Below are positions 21,336-32,335 of a stretch of 64,000 nucleotides of DNA, piece after piece. The position numbers and the translations under genes were made by a program. The stretch is from the NCBI GenBank assembly GCA_030847615.1, contig JAUMIR010000003.1:285318265-285382264 (forward strand), in the 5' to 3' direction. This DNA is from Gambelia wislizenii. Taxonomy: Eukaryota; Chordata; Lepidosauria; Squamata; Crotaphytidae. Every line of letters begins with the position of its first letter. Within the stretch, counting starts at the first letter, position 1. Under the pieces are notes generated by a model. It made no database searches and had not been told where the DNA came from. It saw nothing but the letters and a program-made list of their open reading frames with translations.

Positions 21336-21455
21336 GTGAAAATACTCCTAATAGAATTCAAGGAGGATACCTTTTGTACCAACGAGATCTCATGGTGATT
21401 CACCATATTTGGAAGGAGGAGGGACAAAAACTACATGGGAAAAGCCTTTGCGGCT

Positions 21456-21611
21456 TCTCCTGAGGTTTTTAAAAAATGTGTGGGAAATCTGCATTCCTGC
21501 TTGTTAGGATAACCAAATTGCATTGCAGCGCATTCCTCCTGAGGATTTTAAAAATGCGTGGGAAATTGCATTCCTGCTCGTTAGGACAACTGGATCACAT
21601 TGCAGCACATT
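21456..21611. repeat. tandem duplication, two ~78-bp units
   Basis: 'cctgaggtttttaaaaaatg' and 'cctgaggattttaaaaatgc' start two units that continue in parallel through 'gtgggaaat', 'tgcattcctgct', 'gttagga' and 'cattgcagc.cattc'. About 85-90% identical by eye. Confidence 0.8.
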
Positions 21612-22224
21612 CTCAGATAAGAGCGGAAGTGGAAACCTGATTGGTCGGACATGATTGTGGGGTGGACTTGCTGGCAACGAAGTGGCCGGAAGTGCCATTT
21701 TGGAGTTTTCCAGTATTGATAATGTGCTTTTTGCTGCGCTGAGGCACCCAAACAGCATTTTCAAACAGAAGGTTGCACTTGTACACCTTAGATTTACAGT
21801 TAAAAAAAATGCTGTGCAGCGGCAACTTGTGGAGAACAATAACACGAGTAGTTCACTCCTGGCCACCATCTTGATTCTCAGGCATGGCTGCATGTGAACT
21901 TCAAACACAGGTAGCTTCTCGTATCAGCAGTTTTGCCAAAAAATAAAACAAAACAACCCATGGAGAAAAATGGCATTAATGTGCAGCAATCAGGATTATA
22001 CGGCCCTGTCTAGCCCATACATGTGGCATGGGATCTGCCCCCAGTATCCTAAAATATAACATATCTGTAGAAAGGAATTCTGTGTTGGCATAGCTGCAGG
22101 CAGCTCAGCCTTAGTGTCAACGAGACCCCTGCTTGTGAAATAAGCAAAGTGGGATTCTGAATGCCCAAACGGGAATATGGCTGTATCCTTCTCTAAATCT
22201 GATGCACCCTATAAACTTAAGAAT
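21612..22224. other. no recognisable feature
   Basis: Open frames 21,655-21,897 (plus) and 21,504-21,908 (minus) overlap with no motif. I see no gene. Confidence 0.45.
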
Positions 22225-22375
22225 GCAAAGGGATCTTGTAGCAGCTTTGGGACTATGTGAGAGAAAGAAGTTGGTTAGCATAAGCTTTCATAGACTTAAG
22301 TCTGTTTCATCTGATGCATGGAGTGAAGTCATACTGCATATTGATCCAGACTAACCTGACTATGTCTTTGAATTA
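22225..22375. mobile_element. amniote interspersed repeat, 'gcataagctttc' family
   Basis: 'cttgtagcagctttgggact', 'gcataagctttcatagactt' and 'tcatctgatgcatgga' recur at 53,755-53,985 and, in part, at 44,131. This is a widespread reptile repeat, probably a non-autonomous DNA element. The class is uncertain. Confidence 0.6.
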
Positions 22376-23444
22376 AACTTAAGAATGTTAGAGATGCAAG
22401 ACTCCATGCCTTGCAAACCTATATTCATGCATAGGAATGGAAGGAATGTACTTAGACAAGGCTTTACATTTTGAGTTTCGCCCCTCCCCCCTTTTGGGCA
22501 GTAAAGCCAGTGATAGCAGAACTGTTATACCATCAAAGTGTCTGTTGCAAATCTTCTTCCCATGGCTATATTAAAATCACAGAATTTCTGGGCGGGATTG
22601 TTATGTGAGACAGCAGATCTATCTATAAGAGGTGTCTGGACCTGTTTGTACTTCAAGGGCAGACATCCTACCTCATCTTTTCTTATCTAAAGATTCTTTT
22701 GTTTGCAGAAAGCTCTGGGATTTTCTTCTTTATCACACAGTGCAGAAATGAAGAAGCAATTATTTGTGAGTTCCTTTTGCTGGCAAGTTGCAATGGATAA
22801 TAGTAACATCCCTCCACCAAATCTTTGATAAACTGATGAAGGATAATTTGGTTTTGATAATCCCAGCCTCTGTGAAATTGGATGAACATAACGTTTCCAT
22901 GAAAGCTCTCTGCTTCTATTTCTTCTGGTCCTTTAAATTTGCTGTCTTTGGCCAACCTGGATGGAAGATACCAGATTGTGCATTAAAGTGTTTACAGGGC
23001 TTTTGAAAGACTTGCCAGCTAGCTGCTTTTTGTTTCAATACATCATCTTTGAACTGAGTCTCAAAAGATGCACAGGATTGATTGTCCTACGTGGAATGTT
23101 TCATTCCTTCTAGCACATGTACAACTAATTTTAATATTGGTTCAATAGTGGTTATTTGCTTCTTACCTTGAAAGTGTTTCCTTTTCATCCAAGTCCATGT
23201 TAGTTAAAGAAGAGAAATGTGTTTATTTAAAAAGGTTTCCATATGATTCAGCCTACAATTAGCAAAAAGATCCATGATGTTGAGGGGACAGGGGAGAACC
23301 AAGACCTAACGAAAATAATAAAACAGTGAAATATTTTAGAGATGATTGAACTTTCACAATTTCTTGACTATTTCATTACACTTCTATGCATTTCCAAAAG
23401 TTTTCTATTCATTAATACTGCTGCTGCAACTGCTACCACAACAA
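22376..23444. other. no recognisable feature
   Basis: AT-rich; nothing recognised. Confidence 0.5.
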
Positions 23445-23637
23445 GAATTTGTTGTTGAGTGCCTTCAAGTCATTTCTGACTTATGACAACCCTAAGGCAA
23501 CAGGGTTTTCTGAGGCCGAGAGTGTGTGACTTGCCTAAGGTCACCCAGTGGATTTTCATGGCCAAGTGAGGATTCGAACCCTGGGTTCCAGAGTTGTAGC
23601 CCAACACTCAAACCACTACGCCGTCTGGCTCCACAAC
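23445..23637 (-). mobile_element. Sauria SINE (minus strand)
   Basis: Well preserved. The tRNA-like head is the reverse complement of 'aacactcaaaccactacgcc'; the B box corresponds to 'gattcgaaccctgggttcca'; the BovB-like tail corresponds to 'gagtgccttcaagtcatttc' and 'ctgacttatgacaaccctaa'. Confidence 0.9.
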
Positions 23638-24099
23638 AAGAATATCTGATCTCCCCTCCCCCCAAAAAAGAAATTAAGAAATACACATATTTGGTGAATA
23701 CCTTGGCAGGGTTGTAGTTTACAAAATTGGTGTGTCATTCATATCTCTAGTAGATGACCTTTTCTCTTTCACTGCATCTCCCTGCTAGAAAAAGTATAAT
23801 GTCTGTTAATGTCCACTAGGGAAAAAAAATTGCCATTCTGCTTCTTGGTCATAGGACATGGATAAATATGAGACAGAACCTCTTTCTCACACACCCATTA
23901 AAAATTCTTATCTCTTACAGGGGGAAATGGTGTTCTTTTGCCATTATCAGTTTGAAAACTGCTTTTGATATACTGTATTTTGTGCTTCTGTACTGGAAGG
24001 CTAACATTCTATAATTTTAAGATACAATTATTGGCCTGTTTCTAATATCTTTTCAAGTACTAAGTTTAAAGGTCTAAAGTGGGTCTGTGTTTTTTTAAC
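23638..24099. other. no recognisable feature
   Basis: Nothing recognised. Confidence 0.5.
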
Positions 24100-24302
24100 C
24101 ATATACTTATATTCCACCTCTCTTTAAAAGACCACAAGGCTGTGTACATGGTTCTAATTTTATCCTTGCAACATCTCTGTGTAGTAGGTTATATTGAGAG
24201 ACAGTGACTGGCCCAAGGTTACCTAATGAGCTTCATGGCTGAATGAGAATTTCAAGCTGGAATTTGAACCTGTCTAGTCTAACCACTAGAGTATACTAGC
24301 TC
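24100..24302 (-). mobile_element. tRNA-derived SINE, MIR/CORE-like (minus strand)
   Basis: Reverse complement shows a tRNA-like head ('gctagtatactctagtggtt'), 'ggtaaccttgggccagtcac' and an L2-like tail ('gaggtggaatataagtatat'). It is different from the Sauria SINEs by its 3' end. Confidence 0.6.
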
Positions 24303-24542
24303 ATCATTAGATGGCTTGGGGCAGGGTGTGGGTTGGCGAAGAGAACCCACATGGTTGATTGTGGATTTTAGGGTTTTCTTCCCTATCTGCTACTCTTGAG
24401 TTGGAGAGGGGGAGCCCCAAATTCTGTCAGCTTCCACTACCCACTTATGGGCACCCCATATTTCAGTGACTTAGTGAGACGTCACTGAGGGTTTTCCCTA
24501 TCCTTTCCCCACCTCTGACTTTAAAGATTTTTCCTCCCTCTC

Positions 24543-26057
24543 CTCTACAAGAAACTATAAATGCAATTAAAGACACATCTACCTGATAGCTGGAAGGAAG
24601 CAAATATTGTATTAATTCCAAAAACTGAAAATGAATATCCAGCAGTTAAAGATTTCAGACCGATATCACTCCTCAACGAGGATTATAAATTTTTTGCTTC
24701 CATATTAGCATATAGATTGAAGGAGATACATCCTCGATACATAGGGGAAGACCAAACAGGTTTTCTTCCGGGTAGGCAGATGCGGGAAAATGTGAGAACT
24801 ACCGTAGATATTATTGAATATTTGGAACACCATATAGAGAAAAAAGGAGCTCTGCTGTTTCTGGATGCTGAAAAGGCATTTGATAATGTTAGGTGGGATT
24901 TCCTTATCACAGTATTAGAAAAGATGAAATTTGGAGTCAATTTTATATCATGGATCAAAGCTATATACTGTGATCAAAGAGCCCACCTATCAGTTGATAT
25001 GGAAAGATCCAACAGTTTTGCTTTTTAGAAAGGCATCCGCCAAGGCTGCCCGCTTTCCCCTTTGTTGTTTGTCCTAACATTGGAAGCCCTCTTGAGAGAG
25101 ATACGATCAAATGAAAGGGAAGGAAAGATTCATTTATAAAGCCTTTGCGGACGACGTGGTATTATACTTGGAAGACCCACTACAACAGGGAGTAAAAATG
25201 ATGAGAATGTTAAAAGATTTCGGCCAATGGGCTGGGTTTAAGATAAATACGGATAAGACTAAAATTTTGACCAAAAATTTAGATAGAGACGAGAGGATGC
25301 AGTTGGAAGAAATGCTTGGTGTGAAAACAGCAGAGAAGATTAAATACTTGGGCATAATTATTTCTGGTAAAAACAGACAACTTTTCCAAAATAACTATAG
25401 CCCAACATGGTCCCACATTAAAAAAAAGATGGAAACGTGGAAGAAACTGGAATTATCTTTGATGGGAAGGATGTCATTAATTAAAATGAGCATCTTACCC
25501 AAGATATTATTTTTATTTAAAATGATTCCAGTCCTAATCCCCCAAAGATAATTTAGGGAGTGCAATAAAGTTTGAGTAATTTGTTATGGTTGGGGAAAAG
25601 AAACCGAGAATAAGATTTAAATTATTGACCAAAATTAGAGCTAGAGGGGGATTAGGTGTTCCAGATCTAAGGCTCTATTATGAAGCCAGTTGTCTGATGT
25701 GGTTGAAGCCATGGTTCTATTTGGATAATTCCAGATTACTTTTATTGGAGGGCCATGAACTTAATTTTGGGTGGCATGCATTTCTGTGGTACCAAAAAGT
25801 GAAGGCACAAAGGCAATTTATCAATCACCCTATAAGAAATCCTCTATACAAAATTTGGTCTAAATATAAAATAATGTTTAAAAAGCTACCAAGTTGTGTA
25901 TCTCCAGGAGAAGCCTTATCCTTAAGAAGCTTAAGAAATGAAATAAAATGGTTCACCTATAAAGATCTCGTCAAGGGCACAAAGGGAGATTATAATCTGA
26001 AAGAATGCCATCAGTTAAATGCAGAAGGTAAAAATATACAATGGTTTCTTGTAGAGG
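24543..26057 (+). pseudogene. L1 ORF2, inverted RT core and C-terminal block
   Basis: The frame 24,561-25,028 holds 'LPDSWKEANIVLIPK', 'FRPISLLNEDYKFFAS', 'QTGFLPGRQMRENVRT' and 'FLDAEKAFDNVRWDF' (first catalytic aspartate). A stop at 25,026-25,028 is followed by '[16 protein letters not shown]'. The frame 25,111-25,551 has the catalytic box 'AFADDVVLYLEDP' (residues 11-23) and 'KIKYLGIIISGK'. The frame 25,586-26,077 has 'GGLGVPDLRLYYEASCLMW'. Three frame interruptions inactivate it. It is on the opposite strand to the rest of the element. Confidence 0.92.
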
Positions 26058-27513
26058 TTTTAAGAGTTGATCTTTAAAGATTTTGTAATACTTTGCTGGC
26101 AAGCCATCTGTTCCTGGCGCTTTATTCAATTTTAATCTTTCGATAGCTTTACTAATTTCTTCTAGAGAAACCGATTTATTCAGGATTTCCTTATGCATTT
26201 CATCATTTGGAGAGAGATGTTTAGATAATATATAGTTTTCTAATTCTTTCGTATTCTCCATTGCCTGCTATCCATATAAGTTTTTATAATAGTTATATAA
26301 TTTCTTCTGTATTTCTTTTTCTTTTACAATAACTGTACCATTTCACGCAAGCCGTTAATATTCCGTTTTTTCTTCTCTTTACGTATTTTATATGCCAACC
26401 AGCATCCAGGTTTATTTGCGTTTTCAAAATAGTTTTGCTTAGCAAATTTCATTTTTGTACCTAATTCCTCTACGGTCAACATAGATAATTGATTTTGCAA
26501 AAATTTCATCTTTTTTGCCTGTTCCTTATTACCTGGATCATGTTTAAGTCTCTTTTCCTGTTTGTTTATCTCGTTAGTTAACTCCTCTATTTTCTTCATC
26601 TTTTGCTTTTTCCATTCCCAAGTTTTTTTTATGAGGATACCTCTCATTACCGCCTTTGACGTGTCCCATACTGTCTGGATCTTAACCTCATTATTAATAT
26701 TAATCTTTAAAAATTCTTCCAGTTCTTTTTTACAATACATTATCACGTCCTCCTGATTTAACACATACTCATTTAATCTCCAATTTCTTCTCAATCCATT
26801 TTTAACCAGTTGGATTTTAATTAAATTGTGGTCACTGAAAGAACTAGGTAATATCTCTGAAGATTTAACCAAGTGGAGTAATGATTCTGATAACCGTATC
26901 ATGTCAATCCTAGACCAGGAGCAATGATGTCCTGAATAAAAAGTAAAATCCTTTTCACCTGGGTGTTGAAATCTCCACACATCTTTCAGTTGGTATTCCT
27001 CTATCAATTGAACACAGTCTTTTGAAAGTTTATTTGTTGTTTTCATCTTAGCTTGTGCTCGTGAGGGATTTCTATCTAGACATACATCTACCACCTCATT
27101 AAAATCTCCTAGGAGACACATCTGATCATAAGAGTAGTTAGACACATATTTTCTTAGATCTTCATAACATTTTTTATTTTCGTTACATGGTACGTAGATA
27201 CCAATTACCAAAACAGTTATTCCGGCCAACTTAACCTCTACCCCCAAGAATCTACCTTTGTTGTCCTTAAATAGCAATTTTGGTGAAAGATTAGATTTAA
27301 TGATTAGTATTACACCTCTTTTTTTTTTATTAGCAGAAGCACTAAATACTTCTCCCAAATTTGGAAACTTTAATAATTTTTCATCTTTATTATATGAGAT
27401 TCCTGCAGACAGCTAATATCAGGGTTGAGTTTTCTCAGACAATGCACTATTTTTTTCCTTTTGATCTGGGAGTTCAAGCTGTTGACATTCCAGGAGATTA
27501 TTGTATTTAACAT
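26058..27513 (-). pseudogene. L1 ORF2, endonuclease, linker and start of RT
   Basis: The start codon at 27,513-27,511 opens 'MLNTIISWNVNSLNSQ', the canonical L1 endonuclease start (asparagine of WNVN); 'CLQESH' gives the catalytic glutamate. A stop near 27,375 breaks the frame, which resumes as 27,358-26,324 (344 residues). It carries 'LLGDFNEVVD' (D85, N87), 'SWSRIDMI' (148-155) and 'SFSDHNLI' (S175-D176-H177). All endonuclease catalytic residues are thus present. Then comes a charged linker. The frame 26,261-25,971 gives 'LKLNKAPGTDGLPAKYYK', the RT N-terminus; L1 similarity ends at the inversion junction near 26,058. Confidence 0.92.
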
Positions 27514-27665
27514 TTTCCCTTATTACCTAAAGAAGCCAATACATCAAAATACAAATCGAGCAGGCTAGTTTCAGGGTTTATCCCACTTTCCTTTTCCTCC
27601 ATTGGTTGCCTTTTCCCTCTACTTTCTCTGTCCAATAATCCTGATATCTCTGATTTCTTGGGCAT
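27507..27665 (-). CDS. short frame directly upstream of L1 ORF2
   Basis: A 52-codon frame starting 'MPKKSEISGLLDRE' and ending 'DLYFDVLASLGNKGKC'. Its stop TAA (27,509-27,507) overlaps the ORF2 start: the sequence ATGTTAA holds both the ORF2 ATG and this frame's TAA. The position is where the end of ORF1 is expected, so this may be an ORF1 remnant. No coiled coil, RRM or other ORF1 motif is visible. The frame stays open for some codons upstream of the ATG. Coding status is uncertain. Confidence 0.35.
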   Translation of the reverse strand: MPKKSEISGLLDRESRGKRQPMEEKESGINPETSLLDLYFDVLASLGNKGKC

Positions 27666-28710
27666 GATATCTCTTTCTGGCTGCTTCCAAGAGTCTTTTC
27701 TTTCTCCACTTCTTCTTTCTCCTTTTTATTTATTTTTTATTATCTTATGTCTTATGTTTCTTCTATTACCTTCTGTCTTCTGTTACCTTCTACCTTTCTT
27801 TCTTCTTCCTCCTTCTTCCTTTCGTCCTTCTGTCTGCTCTCATTTTCTTTGACTCTCCAACTCACACCTTCCGTCAGTTCGTTATCAATAAAAAAGACTC
27901 ATATTGGACGCAACTGCTTACAGCCAGGAGAGGAAGGAAAAACAACAACAACAGAATCCAAAGTCCAAAATCTGCAAGAGGAAAAAGGGGGAAAAAAAGA
28001 ACTTGGTGCCACCAGCAAGCAAAAAGCAAAAAACAAAAACCCACGTCTTGTCCTGAGAGGGGGGGGGGGTTACAAAAAAAAACTGGGAGGGGGGGAAGGA
28101 AAAAAAAAAAGGACCAACACAATTCGTAAGGGGGGGGGAAACCCTTTTCTCAAATACAGAGCTTCTTACCCCAAGGTCTACTACTGGAGGCTGATAGAGT
28201 TCTCCTACCTTCTAGACCTCTGGGGTCTGCCTTAACAGTTTGTTAATTCTTCTCCCCTGCTCGAAATAGAGGGGAAATAGCAAGGAAATAACAAGACCCC
28301 TGAGGGGGAAAAAAGTCCTAAGACCAGTCTAATTTCTCCAGTATTACGAGGAGAGATTCAGCGGCCGGGATACGGGGAGGGCGTTGCCTTCCCTTATCTC
28401 CCTAGAGAGGGTGTTTGTAAGGCTCTGGCTTACCGGACCTCTTTGCTCCCCAAGACCTCCTGAGGCCACAGAAAGAGAAAAGAAGGTCCAGATACTATTG
28501 CCAGCCACTTCTAGCCTTCTTCCTTTGTTTTGAAAAAAGGACAAACCGCTTTGTAGTTGCGGTAACCCTCTTTGGCGGCGAGCTAGCAGCGGAGCGCTGA
28601 AAGCTCGTGGCTCCCTGCTCGCGTCCTGAACCAAAAGTCCCGGGCCAGCTGTGCCTTGAGCTGGCTAAGACACTGGCTCTTGCACTCACCATTTGGCACC
28701 AGCTGGACTA
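27666..28710 (-). other. putative L1 5' leader
   Basis: On the minus strand this lies upstream of the ORFs. It includes purine/pyrimidine-biased tracts (C-runs on the minus strand at 28,060-28,140) and a GC-richer part at 28,330-28,690. The leader and internal promoter of a full-length L1 would be expected here. The outer border is inferred from the change in composition; no target duplication was found. A frame at 28,692-28,495 (minus) has no recognised motif. Confidence 0.45.
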
Positions 28711-29380
28711 CAAAAATGATATGGGTTGTTAGATTATGCAGATTTGTGAAGAGGACATACCTTGCCCAGGTGGTTATTCTTTGTCAAAATAAGAGTCCTT
28801 GCTATGTATATTGTAAATGAAGAAATAGATTAGTTGCATCTAGGATGGTTGTCATAACTGAGAAAGAATGCCCTGCACACAATTTTGACCCAAGGGTCTT
28901 AAATAAGCTATGTATTCAAATGGCCTTTTTCTTCCCCCAACGCCACTTGCTTTCATTGTGATAACCTTGTCACTGTTGGAGCCTGGAAGTCTCCTTCTAT
29001 AATTTAGCTTGTCGCCTCAGGAGTCTGAAAGGCAGATGAAAACTGAAGGTCATAAAGGGGGATATAAGCAACAAAGGAGTCTCCTTTGCACTTTCCCTCT
29101 TTGTTTCCTAAACAGCAAAGTACAGTATCAGTCTGGCTCTGTTTACTTCATGTAGCTGGATGAAATTCTGGTTCCATGAAATTCAGTCTGTGAGTGTATG
29201 CTTTCCTGTTGACTTTGACAGAACTGGTAAAAGCAAGTGCTCTTATGGAATTTGCTACCACAAGATGCAGTGACGGCCCCCAATTTGGATGGCTTTAAAA
29301 ATGGGGATTAGAGACCATTTAATTTGTGGAAGATAAGGATATGGATGACACTACTATATGCAGTTCTCCAAGAATTGTTG
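28711..29380. other. no recognisable feature
   Basis: No gene or repeat recognised. Confidence 0.5.
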
Positions 29381-29786
29381 AGGATGACCTTGTTGCCCTG
29401 CCACCCATGCCTCCAGTTGATGCCTGGGACCTGTTGCAGCAGCAGCAGCGGTGTCCTGCCATTGCCACAGATCCCAGTTGATTGCCTCAGTCCTGCTGGC
29501 AGTTGACTGCCTTGGTTCTGTTGCAGTGGCAGCAGCGATGTCATGCCACCCCTGCCACCAGTTGACTGCCTGGGTCTTGTCGCAGCCTGTGACTGGTGAG
29601 TGGCTGAGGGAGGGAGAGGCCCTTGTGAGGCTGGGGGTGTAGATGCAGATTGAGTGGCAGGAGTGGATTGTGAGGGGGAGAGCAAATTTGCATGTGGGTG
29701 GTGATTGGTTGGGTGTGTTTCCTGAGCAGCCAGACAGCACACTGGGAAAGGAAACATACCCAAGCCTATTCAACAGAACCAAGCCT

Positions 29787-29793
<7 letters not shown>
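29381..29793 (+). mobile_element. unclassified interspersed repeat, second copy
   Basis: Same family as 12,441-12,892. The tandem core contains 'agttgactgcctgggtct' and 'agttgactgccttggttct' units with CAG/CTG-rich text; then comes the conserved 3' part ('gattgagtggcaggagtgga' to 'cagcacactgggaaaggaaa', 'catacccaag'). It ends against a TA microsatellite. Confidence 0.65.

Positions 29794-29832
<39 letters not shown>
29792..29832. repeat. (TA)n microsatellite
   Basis: About 19 TA units between the repeat above and the mariner end. Mariners insert at TA, so the target duplication cannot be resolved here. Confidence 0.9.
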
Positions 29833-29834
<2 letters not shown>

Positions 29835-30890
29835 GTCTGTCTATTAAATAATGAGACTGATACAACAGCACATCTTCATTTATATGTATTACAACTCAAA
29901 TGCTCGTCCACTTGAATATGCTCCCCATTCACACTCACACAGCAATGCAGTCTTGTTTTCCACTGGTCGAAGGCATGGAGTTTATTAGTTTCTGTCAGCT
30001 GTTTCAACACATTTGCTGTTTTCTTCTTTACTGCATCATTTGACTCAAAACATGTTCCTTTAAGCAATGATTTCACTTTAGGGAAAAGAAAATAGTTGCA
30101 TGGTTCCAAATCTGGCGAATATGGAGGATCTTCAAGTGTAGTAATGTGTTTATTGGCTAAAAACGGCTTCACAGAAAGTGCTGTGTGAGCAAGCACATTG
30201 TCTTGATGAAGAATGAAACCATTTCCCCACAGTTCTGGCCTATTTTTTCTGACCCTTTCTCTCAGCTTTGTCAAAACTTCCTTATAATACTGCTGGTTCA
30301 CTGTTCTGCCTTCTGGAACCCATTCTGCCAAAATTACGCCCTTGATGTTAAAAACAACAACAATGAGCATGGCTTTGAATGTGGTGCTTTGACATGCTTT
30401 TTTTTTTCTTGGTAATGATGGTGACTTGGGATCTGTCTCAGGATCATACTGGAAGATCCAGGTTTCCATACAAGTGATGATTTTTTGAAAAATATTTGGG
30501 TCCTCCTCAAGTTGTTGCCAAAAGTCAGCACAAATTTCCTTGCAGCACTCTTTTTGGTCTGGTGTGAGAATGCTAGGGGCCATCTTGGCAATTTTCCATG
30601 AAGTGTCTTTGTCAATGTTCACGACTTCAGCTATCATTTGGACACTGAGTTGGCGGTCTCCTTGAACAATCTGGCTGATTTTTTCCACTATTTCTTCAGT
30701 TCTTGAAGTGGAAGGTCTTTTGTGCCACTCAAATTCATGCGCCTGAGACATGCACTCTTCGCTGTAGGCCTCAGTAAGCATTTGAAAAGATTCCATTGGT
30801 GTTTTGTTCAGTTTTACTAAAAATTTCAAATTAGCATGTTGCTCGACTTATAACTGTAGCATTTTTCTGGCATACAACAGACAACATAGC
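29830..30890 (-). mobile_element. mariner-like DNA transposon (minus strand)
   Basis: Transposase frame on the minus strand. Its 3' terminal sequence next to the TA repeat ('gaggtctgtctattaaataa') resembles a mariner inverted repeat. The matching inverted repeat upstream of the start codon (beyond 30,830) was not found, so the 5' end is missing or diverged. Confidence 0.85.
29876..30829 (-). pseudogene. mariner transposase, 317-residue open frame, catalytic residues lost
   Basis: The frame shows the DNA-binding N-terminus ('ESFQMLTEAYSEE', 'FEWHKR', 'STSRTEEIVEKI'), then 'METWIFQYDPET' (121-132), 'VPEGRTVNQQYYKEVL', 'LHQDNVLAHTALSV' (D210) and 'PPYSPDLEPCNYFLFPK'. In mariners the three catalytic aspartates are in the TGDE(T/K)W motif, the HDN motif, and 35 residues later in the PCD/PSD position. 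Here the first is M121 and the third is N245, so only D210 remains. The length is 317 against about 345-350; short in-frame losses are visible after residue 38 and near residue 80. It cannot cut DNA by the known mechanism, although the frame has no stop. Confidence 0.92.
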
Positions 30891-31244
30891 TGCTTTAAGC
30901 AATGACTGACAATTAACTGGATGGGAGAGTGTTGATGTTTGTCATGCAGGGTCAGACATGTTCAAGGTTACCACTCAAGTATTCACAATCAATTCTTCCT
31001 GATTTGTCTGAAAGGTAGAAACTCCTCTCTCTCTCTCTGGTTCAGGAAGGACTCATCCCACGCTTTCTGCAAGCGCGCTGATGACTAAAAAGGCCAATCT
31101 GAGATAATCAAGTCTGACACCTGCAATTTTGTCCCTCACCTATCGTTACAGGGCTTTTTTGGAACTGTATTTGTCCTTCGAGCCTGTGCAATGGATTTTT
31201 CTGGTGGAGCGCAGCGTGCATATAACTGGCCTCATTCTTTAAAC
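30891..31244. other. no recognisable feature
   Basis: A short TC run lies at 31,026-31,040. Nothing else recognised. Confidence 0.5.
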
Positions 31245-31660
31245 CAAAGGTTCATCTGCTGGCCTTGCAAGCATGGATGTAGCAGCGAGGTCCTCGGGTC
31301 GTAGGTTTGATTAAAGTTTCCTTCTCTTAGATGGTTGACCTTACAGGGTTGGACGAGCATCATCTACCTGGGTTTGGGATTAGAGTTTTCCTCCTCCTAG
31401 GATGGTTGCCATAAGGCTAGAGAGCCCATCCTGTCCTTTGACACTCTTTGTCAGACCCTTCGGTTTTGACCTGTCTGGCATGGGAGACCCTACCAGTGGC
31501 TATTATGCCATCGTCAGCATAGCTCAAAACATCATTAGGGTACGCAAGCCTCTCTCCCACAACAAGGGACATAATGGAGAGGGAAAGGTAGAAATACAGT
31601 CTCGTTATTTAATAGACAGATCTTGGTATAGATTGGCTTTTCTTGAACATTGCAATAAAA
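31245..31660 (+). mobile_element. possible unclassified repeat
   Basis: 'cctgggtttgggattagagt', 'cctaggatggttgcc', 'gcatgggagaccctaccagt' and 'ggtacgcaagcctctctccc' look like a repeat I have met in other genomes but cannot name. The open frame 31,402-31,764 runs through it with no domain. No second copy exists in this window. Confidence 0.3.
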
Positions 31661-32335
31661 GGAAATACAACATTTGTTTTGGTGAAGAGAGATACAGAAT
31701 CTCTATCACAAGTGGAGCTACAGGATATGTGACATATGACTTCTGTTGTGAAACTACATATTAAAATGTTGAATTAAGCCTAATCTCTTAGTTTTTTCTC
31801 CCTGTGCTCCACTGTTGTGCTTGCTGTCATGTCAAGCCTGGTCTGTTACACCAGACAAGGTTAGGATTTTCACTACCTTTTAGATTGGATTCCAGCACTG
31901 TGTACCCATTGAGAAATCACTTAAAAGCTTACCCTGTGATGTCTGTAACCGTATAAGGTTACAGACTGTACCATTTAACCTTCATTGATAAGCGAGATTC
32001 CCCTTCGCAGCTGTGGCATCTCTAATGCTGGTGTCACCCCTCCCCACGTTGGTGCCACTTGATGCAGTTCAGCCTCTCAACATCCCGCTAGTACTGCCAC
32101 TGCTTCCAAGTAAGACAAGGTGGAAGATCATGATAGAGAGGGCCTTGTTTGTAGTGGGATCCTATTGGGGTGCGGGGATGGGGGAAGGAACTGCTTACTT
32201 GCTTCAGTGTGATATTTTGGGGGCTAGGTGAAGATCTTTTTATTCTTCTGAGTCTTTTAAAAGATGTTTCTTAATGCTATTAAGAGAATCTTAGCGCTGA
32301 TCTAACTAGTTGCCACTAGTTTTACTTTGGCTTTA
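31661..32335. other. no gene; short perfect hairpin at 31,941-31,966
   Basis: GTCTGTAACC and GGTTACAGAC form 10-bp perfect arms around a 6-base loop. Otherwise nothing recognised. Confidence 0.5.

Larger units (their letters stand above)
24542..28710 (-). mobile_element. L1-clade LINE with inverted 3' half (copy 2)
   Basis: Reading the minus strand from about 28,710: a GC-rich leader, a short frame (27,665-27,507), ORF2 start (27,513), endonuclease, linker and the first part of RT, ending near 26,058. The rest of ORF2 (RT core to C-terminal domain) follows in the opposite orientation, on the plus strand from 24,542 to 26,057. The inverted block is bounded by a perfect 14-bp inverted repeat (24,542-24,555 and 26,044-26,057). 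No 3' UTR or poly(A) tail was found. ORF1 in its usual ~300-residue form was not found. Confidence 0.88.

Noticed and set aside
20391..21463. GC-rich region as a CpG-island promoter with first exons
   Set aside because: Overlapping frames lack motifs, no splice-supported continuation is seen, and the region ends at a hAT-like terminus.
24542..28710. Twin-priming explanation for the inverted L1
   Set aside because: Twin priming gives an inverted 5' part upstream of a sense 3' part (head to head). Here the halves are tail to tail and no poly(A) is seen.
31402..31764. 120-residue frame as a host gene
   Set aside because: No domain, and the nucleotide sequence looks like an interspersed repeat.
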